From Verrucomicrobiota bacterium (GTDB lineage Bacteria > Verrucomicrobiota > Verrucomicrobiia > Verrucomicrobiales > DEV007), in assembly GCA_030625775.1 (NCBI GenBank), contig DAOUQC010000044.1, positions 1 to 39,696 on the forward strand: a stretch of 39,696 nucleotides of DNA. The letters run 5' to 3'. Position 1 is the stretch's first letter; each line of letters starts with the position of its first letter. Under the pieces are notes generated by a model that was not told the origin of the DNA, made no database searches, and was given only the letters and a program-made list of their open reading frames with translations. A program made the position numbers and the translations under genes. Positions 25,381 to 32,544 of this stretch are shown in pieces.

Positions 25381-27435
25381 ATGAACAGAGCAGTATTAGA
25401 ATCAAGCAAAACTACGGCCAGCTCGCTACCCCTCGCCGTGATCAAACGTAACGGCTTGGAAGTCCGTTTTGACCCAAAGAAAATTTTTCGGGCAATTTGT
25501 CAGGCCGGGGAGGCAACCGCAGAATTTGCAGAAGATGAAGCACAGCTACTTTCCAGCCAGGTGATCAAAGTCCTGGGACATCGCTTCAACGAACTGGCTC
25601 CAACAATTGAAAATATTCAGGACATAGTTGAGCAGGTTCTGATCACGGCCAACCATTTCCAGACAGCACGTGCCTACATTGTTTACAGGGAACAACACAA
25701 AACATTACGCCAGGACCACAAGACCGTAGTGGATGTAGCCAGCTCGGTGAATGAATACCTCGACCGACTCGACTGGAGGGTAAATGCTAATGCTAACCAG
25801 GGTTACTCCCTCGGTGGAATGATACTGAATGTATCCGGCAAAGTAATAGCCAACTATTGGCTCAGTCATGTTTATCCACCGGAAATCGGCAGCGCTCACC
25901 GGGAGGGAGACCTCCATATTCACGATCTCGATATGCTGGCTGGTTATTGTGCCGGCTGGTCACTTCGCACCTTGCTGAATGAAGGACTCAATGGTGTTCC
26001 TGGAAAAGTGGAATCAGGCCCACCCAAGCATCTCAGCAGCGCGGTGGCACAGATCGTCAATTTTCTTGGCACCCTGCAAAATGAGTGGGCAGGGGCTCAG
26101 GCTTTCAGCTCTTTTGACACCTACCTTGCACCCTATGTCAGAAATGATTCCCTTACTTTCAAAGAGGTAAAACAGAACATTCAGGAACTTGTCTATAACC
26201 TAAATGTGCCCTCGCGTTGGGGAACCCAGACACCTTTCACCAATATCACTTTCGACTGGGTGTGCCCGGAAGATCTCCGTAACGATACCCCTCTCATCAA
26301 CGGGGTAGAAATGCCCTTCACTTACGGTGAACTTCAGATGGAAATGGAAATGATCAACAGGGCTTATATTGAAGTCATGACTGCGGGAGATGCCAAAGGC
26401 AGAGTCTTCACTTTCCCTATCCCAACCTACAACATCACCGAAGACTTCCCCTGGGAGAGTGAAAATGCCAAACTGCTCTTTGATATGACCGCGAAGTATG
26501 GCCTGCCCTACTTCCAGAATTTTATCAACTCTGAACTCAAACCCAATATGGTTCGTTCAATGTGCTGCCGTTTGCAGTTGGATCTGACAGAACTGCTCAA
26601 AAGAGGCAACGGGCTATTCGGGTCAGCCGAGCAAACAGGTTCACTGGGGGTGGTGACTATTTCCTGTGCCCGACTGGGCTATATTTATCAGGGTGACGAA
26701 AAGGGACTGCTTGAGAGGCTGGATCATTTAATGCTGCTTGCAAAAAATAGCCTGGAAATCAAGCGCAAGGAAATTCAACGCCACATGGATGCCGGTCTAT
26801 TCCCCTACACCAAACGTTACCTCGGCACCCTGCGTAACCATTTTTCTACTATTGGAATCAATGGCGTAAACGAGATGATCCGCAACTTCACTGGCGATGA
26901 ACATGACATCACCAGTGAATGGGGACACGAATTCGCCTGCCGTCTGCTTGACCATATACGTAAAAACATGGTTCACTTCCAGGAGGAAACCGGTAACATG
27001 TATAATCTGGAGGCAACCCCTGCTGAAGGTACCACCTACCGCTTTGCCAAGGAGGACAGAAAAAAATTCCCAGACATTCTTCAGGCAGGGACGGAAGAAA
27101 ACCCCTATTACACCAATTCCTCCCAGCTTCCCGTCGGTTTCACCGATGACCCTTTCGAAGCCTTGACCCGCCAGGATGAACTTCAGTGCAAATACACCGG
27201 CGGCACGGTTTTGCACCTCTATATGAGCGAGCGCATATCAAGTGCCGATGCCTGCCGAAAGCTGGTGCAACGGTCCCTGCAGCGTTTTCACCTGCCTTAC
27301 ATCACCATTACTCCCACTTTTTCCATCTGCCCGACCCACGGGTATCTGCCTGGCGAGCATGAATATTGCCCTAAGTGCGATGAAGAAATTTTGACTAAAA
27401 AAACACAACAAGCGGAGTCCAACATCCTTGCGTAA
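25381..27435 (+). CDS. nrdD: Anaerobic ribonucleoside-triphosphate reductase large chain lacking the glycyl-radical segment
   Basis: Class III ribonucleotide reductase catalytic chain, 684 residues. An ATP-cone allosteric domain spans about 17-110. Barrel motifs include GYSLGGMILNVSGKVIANYW, HIHDLDMLAGYC, NVPSRWGTQTPFTN and RSMCCRLQLDL, where Cys395 or Cys396 is the probable thiyl Cys. SAEQTGSLGVVTISCARLGY and RYLGTLRNHFSTIGINGVNE are family-typical. The C-terminal zinc motif is Cys650-x2-His653-x9-Cys663-x2-Cys666. The protein ends only 18 residues after Cys666; the RVxGYxxPV loop bearing the essential radical glycine, normally next, is absent. It is found on the small ORF immediately downstream, in the same frame after one TAA. 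NrdR-like boxes lie upstream. Confidence 0.95.
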   Translation: MNRAVLESSKTTASSLPLAVIKRNGLEVRFDPKKIFRAICQAGEATAEFAEDEAQLLSSQVIKVLGHRFNELAPTIENIQDIVEQVLITANHFQTARAYIVYREQHKTLRQDHKTVVDVASSVNEYLDRLDWRVNANANQGYSLGGMILNVSGKVIANYWLSHVYPPEIGSAHREGDLHIHDLDMLAGYCAGWSLRTLLNEGLNGVPGKVESGPPKHLSSAVAQIVNFLGTLQNEWAGAQAFSSFDTYLAPYVRNDSLTFKEVKQNIQELVYNLNVPSRWGTQTPFTNITFDWVCPEDLRNDTPLINGVEMPFTYGELQMEMEMINRAYIEVMTAGDAKGRVFTFPIPTYNITEDFPWESENAKLLFDMTAKYGLPYFQNFINSELKPNMVRSMCCRLQLDLTELLKRGNGLFGSAEQTGSLGVVTISCARLGYIYQGDEKGLLERLDHLMLLAKNSLEIKRKEIQRHMDAGLFPYTKRYLGTLRNHFSTIGINGVNEMIRNFTGDEHDITSEWGHEFACRLLDHIRKNMVHFQEETGNMYNLEATPAEGTTYRFAKEDRKKFPDILQAGTEENPYYTNSSQLPVGFTDDPFEALTRQDELQCKYTGGTVLHLYMSERISSADACRKLVQRSLQRFHLPYITITPTFSICPTHGYLPGEHEYCPKCDEEILTKKTQQAESNILA

Positions 27436-27450
27436 ATAAATACTCACCTA

Positions 27451-27455
27451 AAGGA
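27451..27455 (+). promoter_or_regulatory. Shine-Dalgarno site for the glycyl-radical mini-gene
   Basis: AAGGA (within AAAGGAAA) lies 7 bases before ATG 27463, a better ribosome binding site than most genes in this window have. It supports independent initiation of the 56-codon ORF rather than reading through the nrdD stop. Confidence 0.7.
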
Positions 27456-27462
27456 AAATATA

Positions 27463-27633
27463 ATGAATACAAAAAATAAAATCGAACTCAAACAAGAAGA
27501 AAGGCAGCCTTGCGAAATCTGGACCCGGGTCATGGGTTATCACCGTCCCGTATCTGCGTTCAACCGGGGGAAAAAGGGAGAACACGCGGAACGTGTGCAT
27601 TTCAGGGAGACGCTGGCCCAGCTAAATGGCTGA
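27463..27633 (+). CDS. Separate glycyl-radical domain of anaerobic ribonucleotide reductase (56 aa)
   Basis: This short ORF encodes TRVMGYHRPVSAFNRGKKGE within its 56 residues, the class III reductase glycyl-radical loop. Gly25 in RVMGY is the expected radical site; PVSAFNRGKK and the HAERVHF tail match the normal C-terminal end of NrdD. It lies 27 bases after the nrdD TAA, is in the same frame with no other stop between, has its own AAGGA site, and is followed 39 bases later by nrdG, whose product would install the radical. The likely role is to complete NrdD in trans, analogous to the GrcA/YfiD spare part for pyruvate formate-lyase. Stop-codon readthrough giving a roughly 750-residue fusion is a second possibility. 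Similar small ORFs may exist under NrdD names in other genomes. Confidence 0.9.
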   Translation: MNTKNKIELKQEERQPCEIWTRVMGYHRPVSAFNRGKKGEHAERVHFRETLAQLNG

Positions 27634-27672
27634 CTCATCTCCTGTCGAAGACCCATCAACTAAAACCTCGCC

Positions 27673-28347
27673 ATGTCTGAGCTCAAAATTGGCGGGCTGA
27701 CTGGTCTGACGACGATCGATTTCCCAGGGCAGCTGGCAGCAGTTATTTTCTGCCAGGGCTGCCCTTGGCGTTGCCCTTACTGCCACAACCCCCACCTCCT
27801 GAATAGCGGAGGCCCGGAGCATTTGCAGTGGAGCCAGGTCAGCTCTTTCATGGAACAACGCAGAGGGTTCCTGGACGGCGTAGTTTTCAGTGGAGGCGAA
27901 CCAACGACGCAGAGACCTTTGCTACAAGCTGTGCAGGAGATGAAACAAATGGGCTTCTCGGTAGGTTTGCATACAGCAGGTCCCTACCCCGATCGTTTAG
28001 ACTCTTTACTGGCCCATCTCGACTGGATTGCACTGGATATCAAGGCCCCTTTTGATGCCTACGACAAGATAACAGGAGTTTCTAACAGCGGTAAAAAAGC
28101 AAAACAAAGTGCCCTGCTGGTATTGCAATCTGGTTTGCCCTACGAATTTCGTACCACGGTTTATCCCGACCTGATTGACGATGCCTCCCTGATAGAAATG
28201 GCCGGAAATTTGCATTCAATGGGAGTTCAGAATTACGCCCTTCAGAACTACCGCCCCCCGAACCACCCGCCAACTGCCGCATCTGTAATTAATCCTACCA
28301 CCATCGATACTGTCAGCAGTTTGTTCCCCTCATTCGAAATCAGATAG
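27673..28347 (+). CDS. nrdG: Anaerobic ribonucleotide reductase activating protein (radical SAM)
   Basis: A 224-residue radical-SAM enzyme that abstracts a hydrogen from the reductase glycine. The N-terminus has GLTTIDFPGQLAAVIFCQGC, and the 4Fe-4S motif is CPWRCPYC (CxxxCxxC). FSGGEPTTQ is the SAM-contact GGE motif, and WIALDIKAPFDAYDKITG is typical of this NrdG/PflA-like branch. Its only nearby glycine substrate is the 56-residue ORF ending 39 bases upstream, since NrdD itself has none. It is the last gene of the nrd unit. Confidence 0.93.
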   Translation: MSELKIGGLTGLTTIDFPGQLAAVIFCQGCPWRCPYCHNPHLLNSGGPEHLQWSQVSSFMEQRRGFLDGVVFSGGEPTTQRPLLQAVQEMKQMGFSVGLHTAGPYPDRLDSLLAHLDWIALDIKAPFDAYDKITGVSNSGKKAKQSALLVLQSGLPYEFRTTVYPDLIDDASLIEMAGNLHSMGVQNYALQNYRPPNHPPTAASVINPTTIDTVSSLFPSFEIR

Positions 28348-28433
28348 GGGATAGATTCTTATCAACCTGCTTTGAACCACCAGCCCTACTCAGGGCATTT
28401 CTGAAGTCCCAATAAACTTCCGTCTATCCACCC

Positions 28434-28464
28434 TTGACTATTAGTAAGTAAATGCTTACTTACT
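28434..28464 (+). promoter_or_regulatory. Probable TetR autoregulatory operator and -35 element
   Basis: AGTAAGTAA (28443-28451) and TTACTTACT (28456-28464) form a 22-bp palindrome with 9-bp arms, ending 6 bases before the TetR ATG. TTGACT at 28434-28439 can serve as a -35 element, with a weak -10 (TTACTT, 28457-28462) 17 bases on, so the palindrome would lie within the promoter. The architecture is typical of TetR autorepression. Confidence 0.65.
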
Positions 28465-28470
28465 GGTCTA

Positions 28471-29094
28471 ATGGCAATTACCCGACAGCGCAAAAGCACA
28501 GCCGTGAGACGTGAAGAGATCGCGAAAGCGGCACTTCATGTGATTGCGCAGAGCGGGGTCAAGTCCTTGACGACCGCAGCCCTAGCCGAAGAAGTCGGAG
28601 TGACATCAGGTGCTCTCTTCCGCCATTTTGCATCACTCGACGAGATGTTATTGGAAACCGTCCAGTATGCGCTCGCAAGAATCGAGCAAACCTTTCCCGA
28701 ACCAACGCTGCCACCGATGGATCGTCTCACCCAGCTTGCCTCCAATCGAATCCAATTAATCGGGTCGGAACCAGGCTTGTCATGGATTCTAAGATCCAAC
28801 GAAGCCTATCACGTCCTTCCCGCAGAAGGAGTAGTAATGTTGGAGGATATGGTGAAACGGTCACGCCGCTTCCTGCTGTTGGCGATCCACGAAGGGGCTA
28901 GCCAAGGCATTATCCGTAGTGACATCAAAGCCGAAATCCTTTTGGTGATCGTTACCGGCACGATCCAAGCCCTGATAGGTATGCCTGGACCAGCTGGCCG
29001 GGCCTCAAAACCACAAAATCAAAGCCCCAAATCCGTGATGGACGCGCTGACAAGCGTAATCAAACCCTCCTTACCAGAGGCTGTGACCGGCTAA
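28471..29094 (+). CDS. TetR/AcrR-family transcriptional regulator
   Basis: A 207-residue protein. The N-terminal helix-turn-helix is clear: RREEIAKAALHVIAQSGVKS followed by LTTAALAEEVGVTSGALFRHF. The C-terminal ligand-binding part (residues about 65-190) is helical and variable, with no recognisable ligand class. A matching palindromic operator overlaps its promoter. The RIC-like Fe-S repair gene begins 52 bases downstream on the same strand, making a nitrosative or redox signal plausible. nrdG ends 123 bases upstream; that gap holds the promoter. Confidence 0.9.
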   Translation: MAITRQRKSTAVRREEIAKAALHVIAQSGVKSLTTAALAEEVGVTSGALFRHFASLDEMLLETVQYALARIEQTFPEPTLPPMDRLTQLASNRIQLIGSEPGLSWILRSNEAYHVLPAEGVVMLEDMVKRSRRFLLLAIHEGASQGIIRSDIKAEILLVIVTGTIQALIGMPGPAGRASKPQNQSPKSVMDALTSVIKPSLPEAVTG

Positions 29095-29146
29095 ACACAA
29101 ATCTACAAACCCACAAAAACACAAACACACAAACACACACAACAAA
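29095..29146. other. CA-rich spacer between the TetR gene and ric
   Basis: Repeated ACAAA/ACACA units (about 29095-29145) with almost no G. No Shine-Dalgarno site is present before the ric start, so an unstructured leader may aid initiation. Confidence 0.5.
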
Positions 29147-29827
29147 ATGAACATTGAAGCACAAACACACGTTGGAGAAATCGCCACACTCTATCCTCTG
29201 GCCACCAGAGTCCTCGCCCGGCACCAGATAGGCTACTGCTGCGAAGGTGGCACAACTCTGGAAGAGGCATGCCAGAAACGTAGCCTCGACTCCGCCACCA
29301 TCATTGAGGAAATGCGTGGAGAAGTCGAAAAAACCAACGACTCTGAAACACGTTGGGATCAAGCTCCCCTGGATGAACTGATAAATCACATTCTGGTTAC
29401 CTATCATGAGCCCTTACGTGAGGAACTTCCCCGACTGGAAGCCATGGCTCTTAGAGTAGAGCATGTTCATGGAGATAAAATGCCGGCCATTCTGCCCGAA
29501 CTGGCCAGAGTCGTTACAGCACTCAAAGCCGAACTCGAACAGCACATGATGAAAGAAGAACAAATTCTTTTCCCCTTAGTGCTGCAAGGAGAAAGCGTTA
29601 TGATCGATTGCCCGATCAAGGTGATGGAACAGGAACATGATTCAGCTAGCCAGGCTCTGCAAAAATTACGCTCATTGACCAATGAATACACAGTTCCCGA
29701 AGGAGCTTGCAATACCTGGCGGGCACTGTGGCACGGACTGGCTGCTCTTGAGACTGATTTGCATCACCACATACACCTGGAAAACAACATCCTTTTCCCT
29801 CGCGCATTGAATCCCGGTGCTGCATAG
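29147..29827 (+). CDS. ric: RIC/YtfE-type di-iron iron-sulfur cluster repair protein
   Basis: A 226-residue protein. Residues about 6-60 form the ScdA N-terminal domain (VGEIATLYPLATRVLARHQI, then GYCCEGG with Cys31/Cys32). The remainder is a hemerythrin-like di-iron domain with repeated His/Glu ligand positions: YHEPLREELPRLE, EQHMMKEEQILFP, MEQEHDSAS and HHHIHLENNILFP. RIC proteins repair Fe-S clusters damaged by nitric oxide or oxidants; NrdG next door carries such a cluster. A hairpin follows the stop. Regulation by the upstream TetR protein is an inference. Confidence 0.93.
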   Translation: MNIEAQTHVGEIATLYPLATRVLARHQIGYCCEGGTTLEEACQKRSLDSATIIEEMRGEVEKTNDSETRWDQAPLDELINHILVTYHEPLREELPRLEAMALRVEHVHGDKMPAILPELARVVTALKAELEQHMMKEEQILFPLVLQGESVMIDCPIKVMEQEHDSASQALQKLRSLTNEYTVPEGACNTWRALWHGLAALETDLHHHIHLENNILFPRALNPGAA

Positions 29828-29846
29828 TTCTCCACCTCCCCTGCCT

Positions 29847-29869
29847 CCCACAGATTTGGCATCTGTGGG
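29847..29869 (+). terminator. Strong hairpin after ric
   Basis: CCCACAGAT and ATCTGTGGG form a perfect 9-bp stem around a 5-base loop (TTGGC), starting 20 bases after the ric stop. There is no T-run, so it is more like a transcript-end stabiliser or a REP-like unit than a classic intrinsic terminator. Confidence 0.55.
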
Positions 29870-29912
29870 GGTAGAGGAAAAAACTGCCGCCATCAACTTC
29901 TCTAAGTCTGTC

Positions 29913-30752
29913 ATGAAATCACAACTCATACCCCTTCTAGCGATCCTCCTTGCTGTCCTACCTTCCCACGCTGCAGGGCCCAAGTATATTGGCGTCGAAC
30001 CACAGCTGATCTGCGAAGCAACAACCATTGTGCCGGGACAAACCTTCACCGTGGCTCTGTCCATGAAACATCAGGCAACTTTCCACACCTACTGGCTCAA
30101 CCCAGGCATGGTGGGTGTCGCTACCTCGTTACGCTGGGACCTGCCCGAAGGCTTCACCGCAGGAGATATCCAATGGCAGACTCCCGAGCAGTGCACCATG
30201 GTCATTTACAATGCCCATGGATACAAAAAAGACGCCCTTCTGCTGGTTGACATCACCGCCCCTGACACCCTGCCGTCTGGCCCTGTTAGCCTCAAAGCCA
30301 GAGCCGTGTGGATGGCATGTGCCCAGAAACAATGCTGCAATGTGGGCTTCGAAGATCTTGAGGTGAAGGTAAATACAGGCACAAGTAAGGAATGGAATGA
30401 TCAGCCACGCACCCAGATCGAGGAGGCGCGCCGTAAGCTTCCCAAAACCGTCGATGGATGGAAATCATCTGCATCCAGAAAAGGGGATAAAATAACACTC
30501 AAACTAACCAATACCAATGATAAACCCGTGATTGATCCAAGAGGGATCTATTTTTATTCTGAAACCAAAGGTATTGATACCCTGGTTAAGCAGAAACCCA
30601 TTGCTCTCGGCAATGAAATCACCACAGTAATTTCACTATCGGAATTTGCCTCTGAAAAAATGACAACCCTCACCGGATTATTATACCGGCCGGGCGGCTG
30701 GCCCGGCACCAAGGGCCAACAGTATATGCCTCTTACGGTAACGCTGGATTGA
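29913..30752 (+). CDS. Secreted protein with DsbD N-terminal-like domain
   Basis: The ATG at 29913 gives 279 residues with a signal peptide ([20 protein letters not shown]); a longer frame from 29817 overlaps ric and is unlikely. Residues about 25-155 ([51 protein letters not shown]) match the DsbD N-terminal domain family, which receives electrons in the periplasm. The DsbD membrane and thioredoxin domains are absent and not nearby. Cys residues in the ACAQKQCC segment could be redox active. The next gene's possible TTG start overlaps its stop. Confidence 0.75.
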   Translation: MKSQLIPLLAILLAVLPSHAAGPKYIGVEPQLICEATTIVPGQTFTVALSMKHQATFHTYWLNPGMVGVATSLRWDLPEGFTAGDIQWQTPEQCTMVIYNAHGYKKDALLLVDITAPDTLPSGPVSLKARAVWMACAQKQCCNVGFEDLEVKVNTGTSKEWNDQPRTQIEEARRKLPKTVDGWKSSASRKGDKITLKLTNTNDKPVIDPRGIYFYSETKGIDTLVKQKPIALGNEITTVISLSEFASEKMTTLTGLLYRPGGWPGTKGQQYMPLTVTLD

Positions 30753-30784
30753 TTCCGGATTACAAAACCCCTTTCTTTCAGCCA

Positions 30785-31168
30785 ATGTCACTGGAACTAC
30801 GCAAGACCTTTCAATTCGAAGCAGCTCATCTGCTGCCAAAATTGCCGCAGCACCACAAATGTCGACGCCTCCACGGCCACAGCTTCCAGGTGGAGCTTGT
30901 GATCCAGGGTGAGTGCGATCCTGATCTCGGTTGGGTGATGGATTACGCCGACCTCAGTGCAGCCTTCAAGCCACTGCTGAAGCAACTGGATCACTATTAC
31001 CTCAATGACATCGAAGGACTCGAAAACCCTACCAGTGAAAATATCGCCATTTGGATCTGGGATCGCATCATGCCAGAACTCCCGCTTCTGACAGAAATCG
31101 TAGTGGCCGAGACTTGCACCGCCCGGGCTATCTACAGGGGCGCTTCCCCTGCAAACTACCAGGATTGA
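30785..31168 (+). CDS. queD: 6-carboxytetrahydropterin synthase (QueD/PTPS family)
   Basis: The ATG at 30785 gives 127 residues starting [15 protein letters not shown], the family N-terminus; a TTG at 30749 would add 12 residues and overlap the preceding stop. Zinc histidines are in FEAAHLLP and LHGHSF, and the catalytic Cys is in [29 protein letters not shown] and the C-terminal [11 protein letters not shown] are typical. QueD makes the carboxy-tetrahydropterin precursor of queuosine. No queC or queE is in the window, so the exact family branch rests on motifs. Confidence 0.87.
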   Translation: MSLELRKTFQFEAAHLLPKLPQHHKCRRLHGHSFQVELVIQGECDPDLGWVMDYADLSAAFKPLLKQLDHYYLNDIEGLENPTSENIAIWIWDRIMPELPLLTEIVVAETCTARAIYRGASPANYQD

Positions 31169-31205
31169 GCTGACAGATTATAGTGATACAGAAGCACTGG
31201 GCCAT

Positions 31206-32510
31206 CTAGGCAAAAAAGCCAAGCTTCTCAAATTCCCCACCCACCACCGGCTTGGCGCTTCCTCCCATCCAATCCTCGATCATGGTGGAATAAACACTGC
31301 GGAAATCGACCTTGAATTTCAAGTCCCCCTTATCAAGATCGGTGAGGCTTGGATACTCACCATAGAGGCCTCCCTTCACCGATTTGCCTGCCACAAACAA
31401 GCACGAGCCCTTGCCGTGATCCGTCCCTGCACTGGCATTTTCTCCCACCCGGCGACCAAACTCCGAGAAAGTCATCAGCGTCACCCGGTCGCTGTTTCCC
31501 TGCTCTTTCAAGTCGGTAAAAAATGATTTCAGAGAAGCATCAAGTTGTGAAAGAAGCTGGTCGTGACGCCCCGATTGTCCCTGGTGGGTATCGAACCCGC
31601 CATGACTCACATAGTACACCCGCGTAGGCAACCCCCCGGCGATCATGCGTGCCACCAAGTTTAAACTGCGGGAAATCGGAGTGCCTTCATAGGACACCTT
31701 CGACTTGTACTTTGAGGCCAGACTGAGGATCTTTTCCGAACTGACCCGGGCATCCATCGCTACACGCTCCAGAAAGGCAAGATTACTTTCACCCACCAAA
31801 CCTCCCGTCTTGCCGACCTCCTCGATCGAGCTGCCGGTCGCATCATGAGGTGAGTTCAGCTCGGCAAAAAATTCCTCTGCCAGAGCATCATCCCCGCCAC
31901 CATGCATCCAGCGGTACAGTTCCGGCGTGGACAAGCTGATACCTGGATTCTTCAGTGCACCAAAGGCCTCCGGTTGGGTTTTCTTCAGGCTCACCCCTAC
32001 CGTAGGGTCAGCTCCGTCACAGTTATTGTCGAAGTAACGCCCCAGCCATCCGGTATTCGAACGGTTCAGAGTGTCAGCCGTCTCCCAGATCGAAGTCGAA
32101 ACAAAATGCGAGCGATTCGGGTTGGGGTAACCCACCCCCTGAACGGTTGCGAGCTGGCCCTCTTCATGCAGGCTGTGCAGAAATGGCAGTTGATCATTCA
32201 AAGCAATCTGATCGTTCAGCTTCAGAATATTCTTGGTGGATTTTTTCAACTTCGGACGCGCCTTGTGGTAGGCGTCATCACCGTAGGGAATCAAGGTGTT
32301 CAAGCCATCATTTCCTCCTGCCATCTGCAGTACCACCAGAATCTTTCCGTCCTTGCCCGTATCAGTTTGCACCTCCGAGCCGCTTGCCTCTTTATCGAGT
32401 TCCGCAAAGGTCTTCCCTAAAAACAGGGGAGCCGTCCCAAGTGCCGAAGCTCCCAATGCAGAGCTGCGTATAAAATCGCGCCGTGTCCTCAAAAATTTAT
32501 TCATTTCCAT
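31206..32510 (-). CDS. DUF1501 protein with Tat signal
   Basis: A 434-residue protein with a twin-arginine signal (RTRRDFIRSSALGASALG). VVLQMAGGNDGLNTLIPYGD near residue 55 and MTFSEFGRRVGENASAGTDH near residue 350 are the hallmark DUF1501 motifs, which relate it to the alkaline phosphatase/sulfatase superfamily. The DUF1800 gene lies 34 bases upstream on the same strand, so the pair forms one operon in the order DUF1800 then DUF1501. The pair is very common in Planctomycetes and Verrucomicrobia and likely acts in the periplasm; its biochemical role is unknown. Confidence 0.93.
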   Translation of the reverse strand: MEMNKFLRTRRDFIRSSALGASALGTAPLFLGKTFAELDKEASGSEVQTDTGKDGKILVVLQMAGGNDGLNTLIPYGDDAYHKARPKLKKSTKNILKLNDQIALNDQLPFLHSLHEEGQLATVQGVGYPNPNRSHFVSTSIWETADTLNRSNTGWLGRYFDNNCDGADPTVGVSLKKTQPEAFGALKNPGISLSTPELYRWMHGGGDDALAEEFFAELNSPHDATGSSIEEVGKTGGLVGESNLAFLERVAMDARVSSEKILSLASKYKSKVSYEGTPISRSLNLVARMIAGGLPTRVYYVSHGGFDTHQGQSGRHDQLLSQLDASLKSFFTDLKEQGNSDRVTLMTFSEFGRRVGENASAGTDHGKGSCLFVAGKSVKGGLYGEYPSLTDLDKGDLKFKVDFRSVYSTMIEDWMGGSAKPVVGGEFEKLGFFA

Positions 32511-32544
32511 CTCCTTATTTTTATAAAAATCAAATACTAATCAT

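Noticed and set aside
29817-29912. Upstream start for the DsbD-like gene
   Set aside because: It would overlap ric, translate the hairpin, and bury the signal peptide behind 32 residues.
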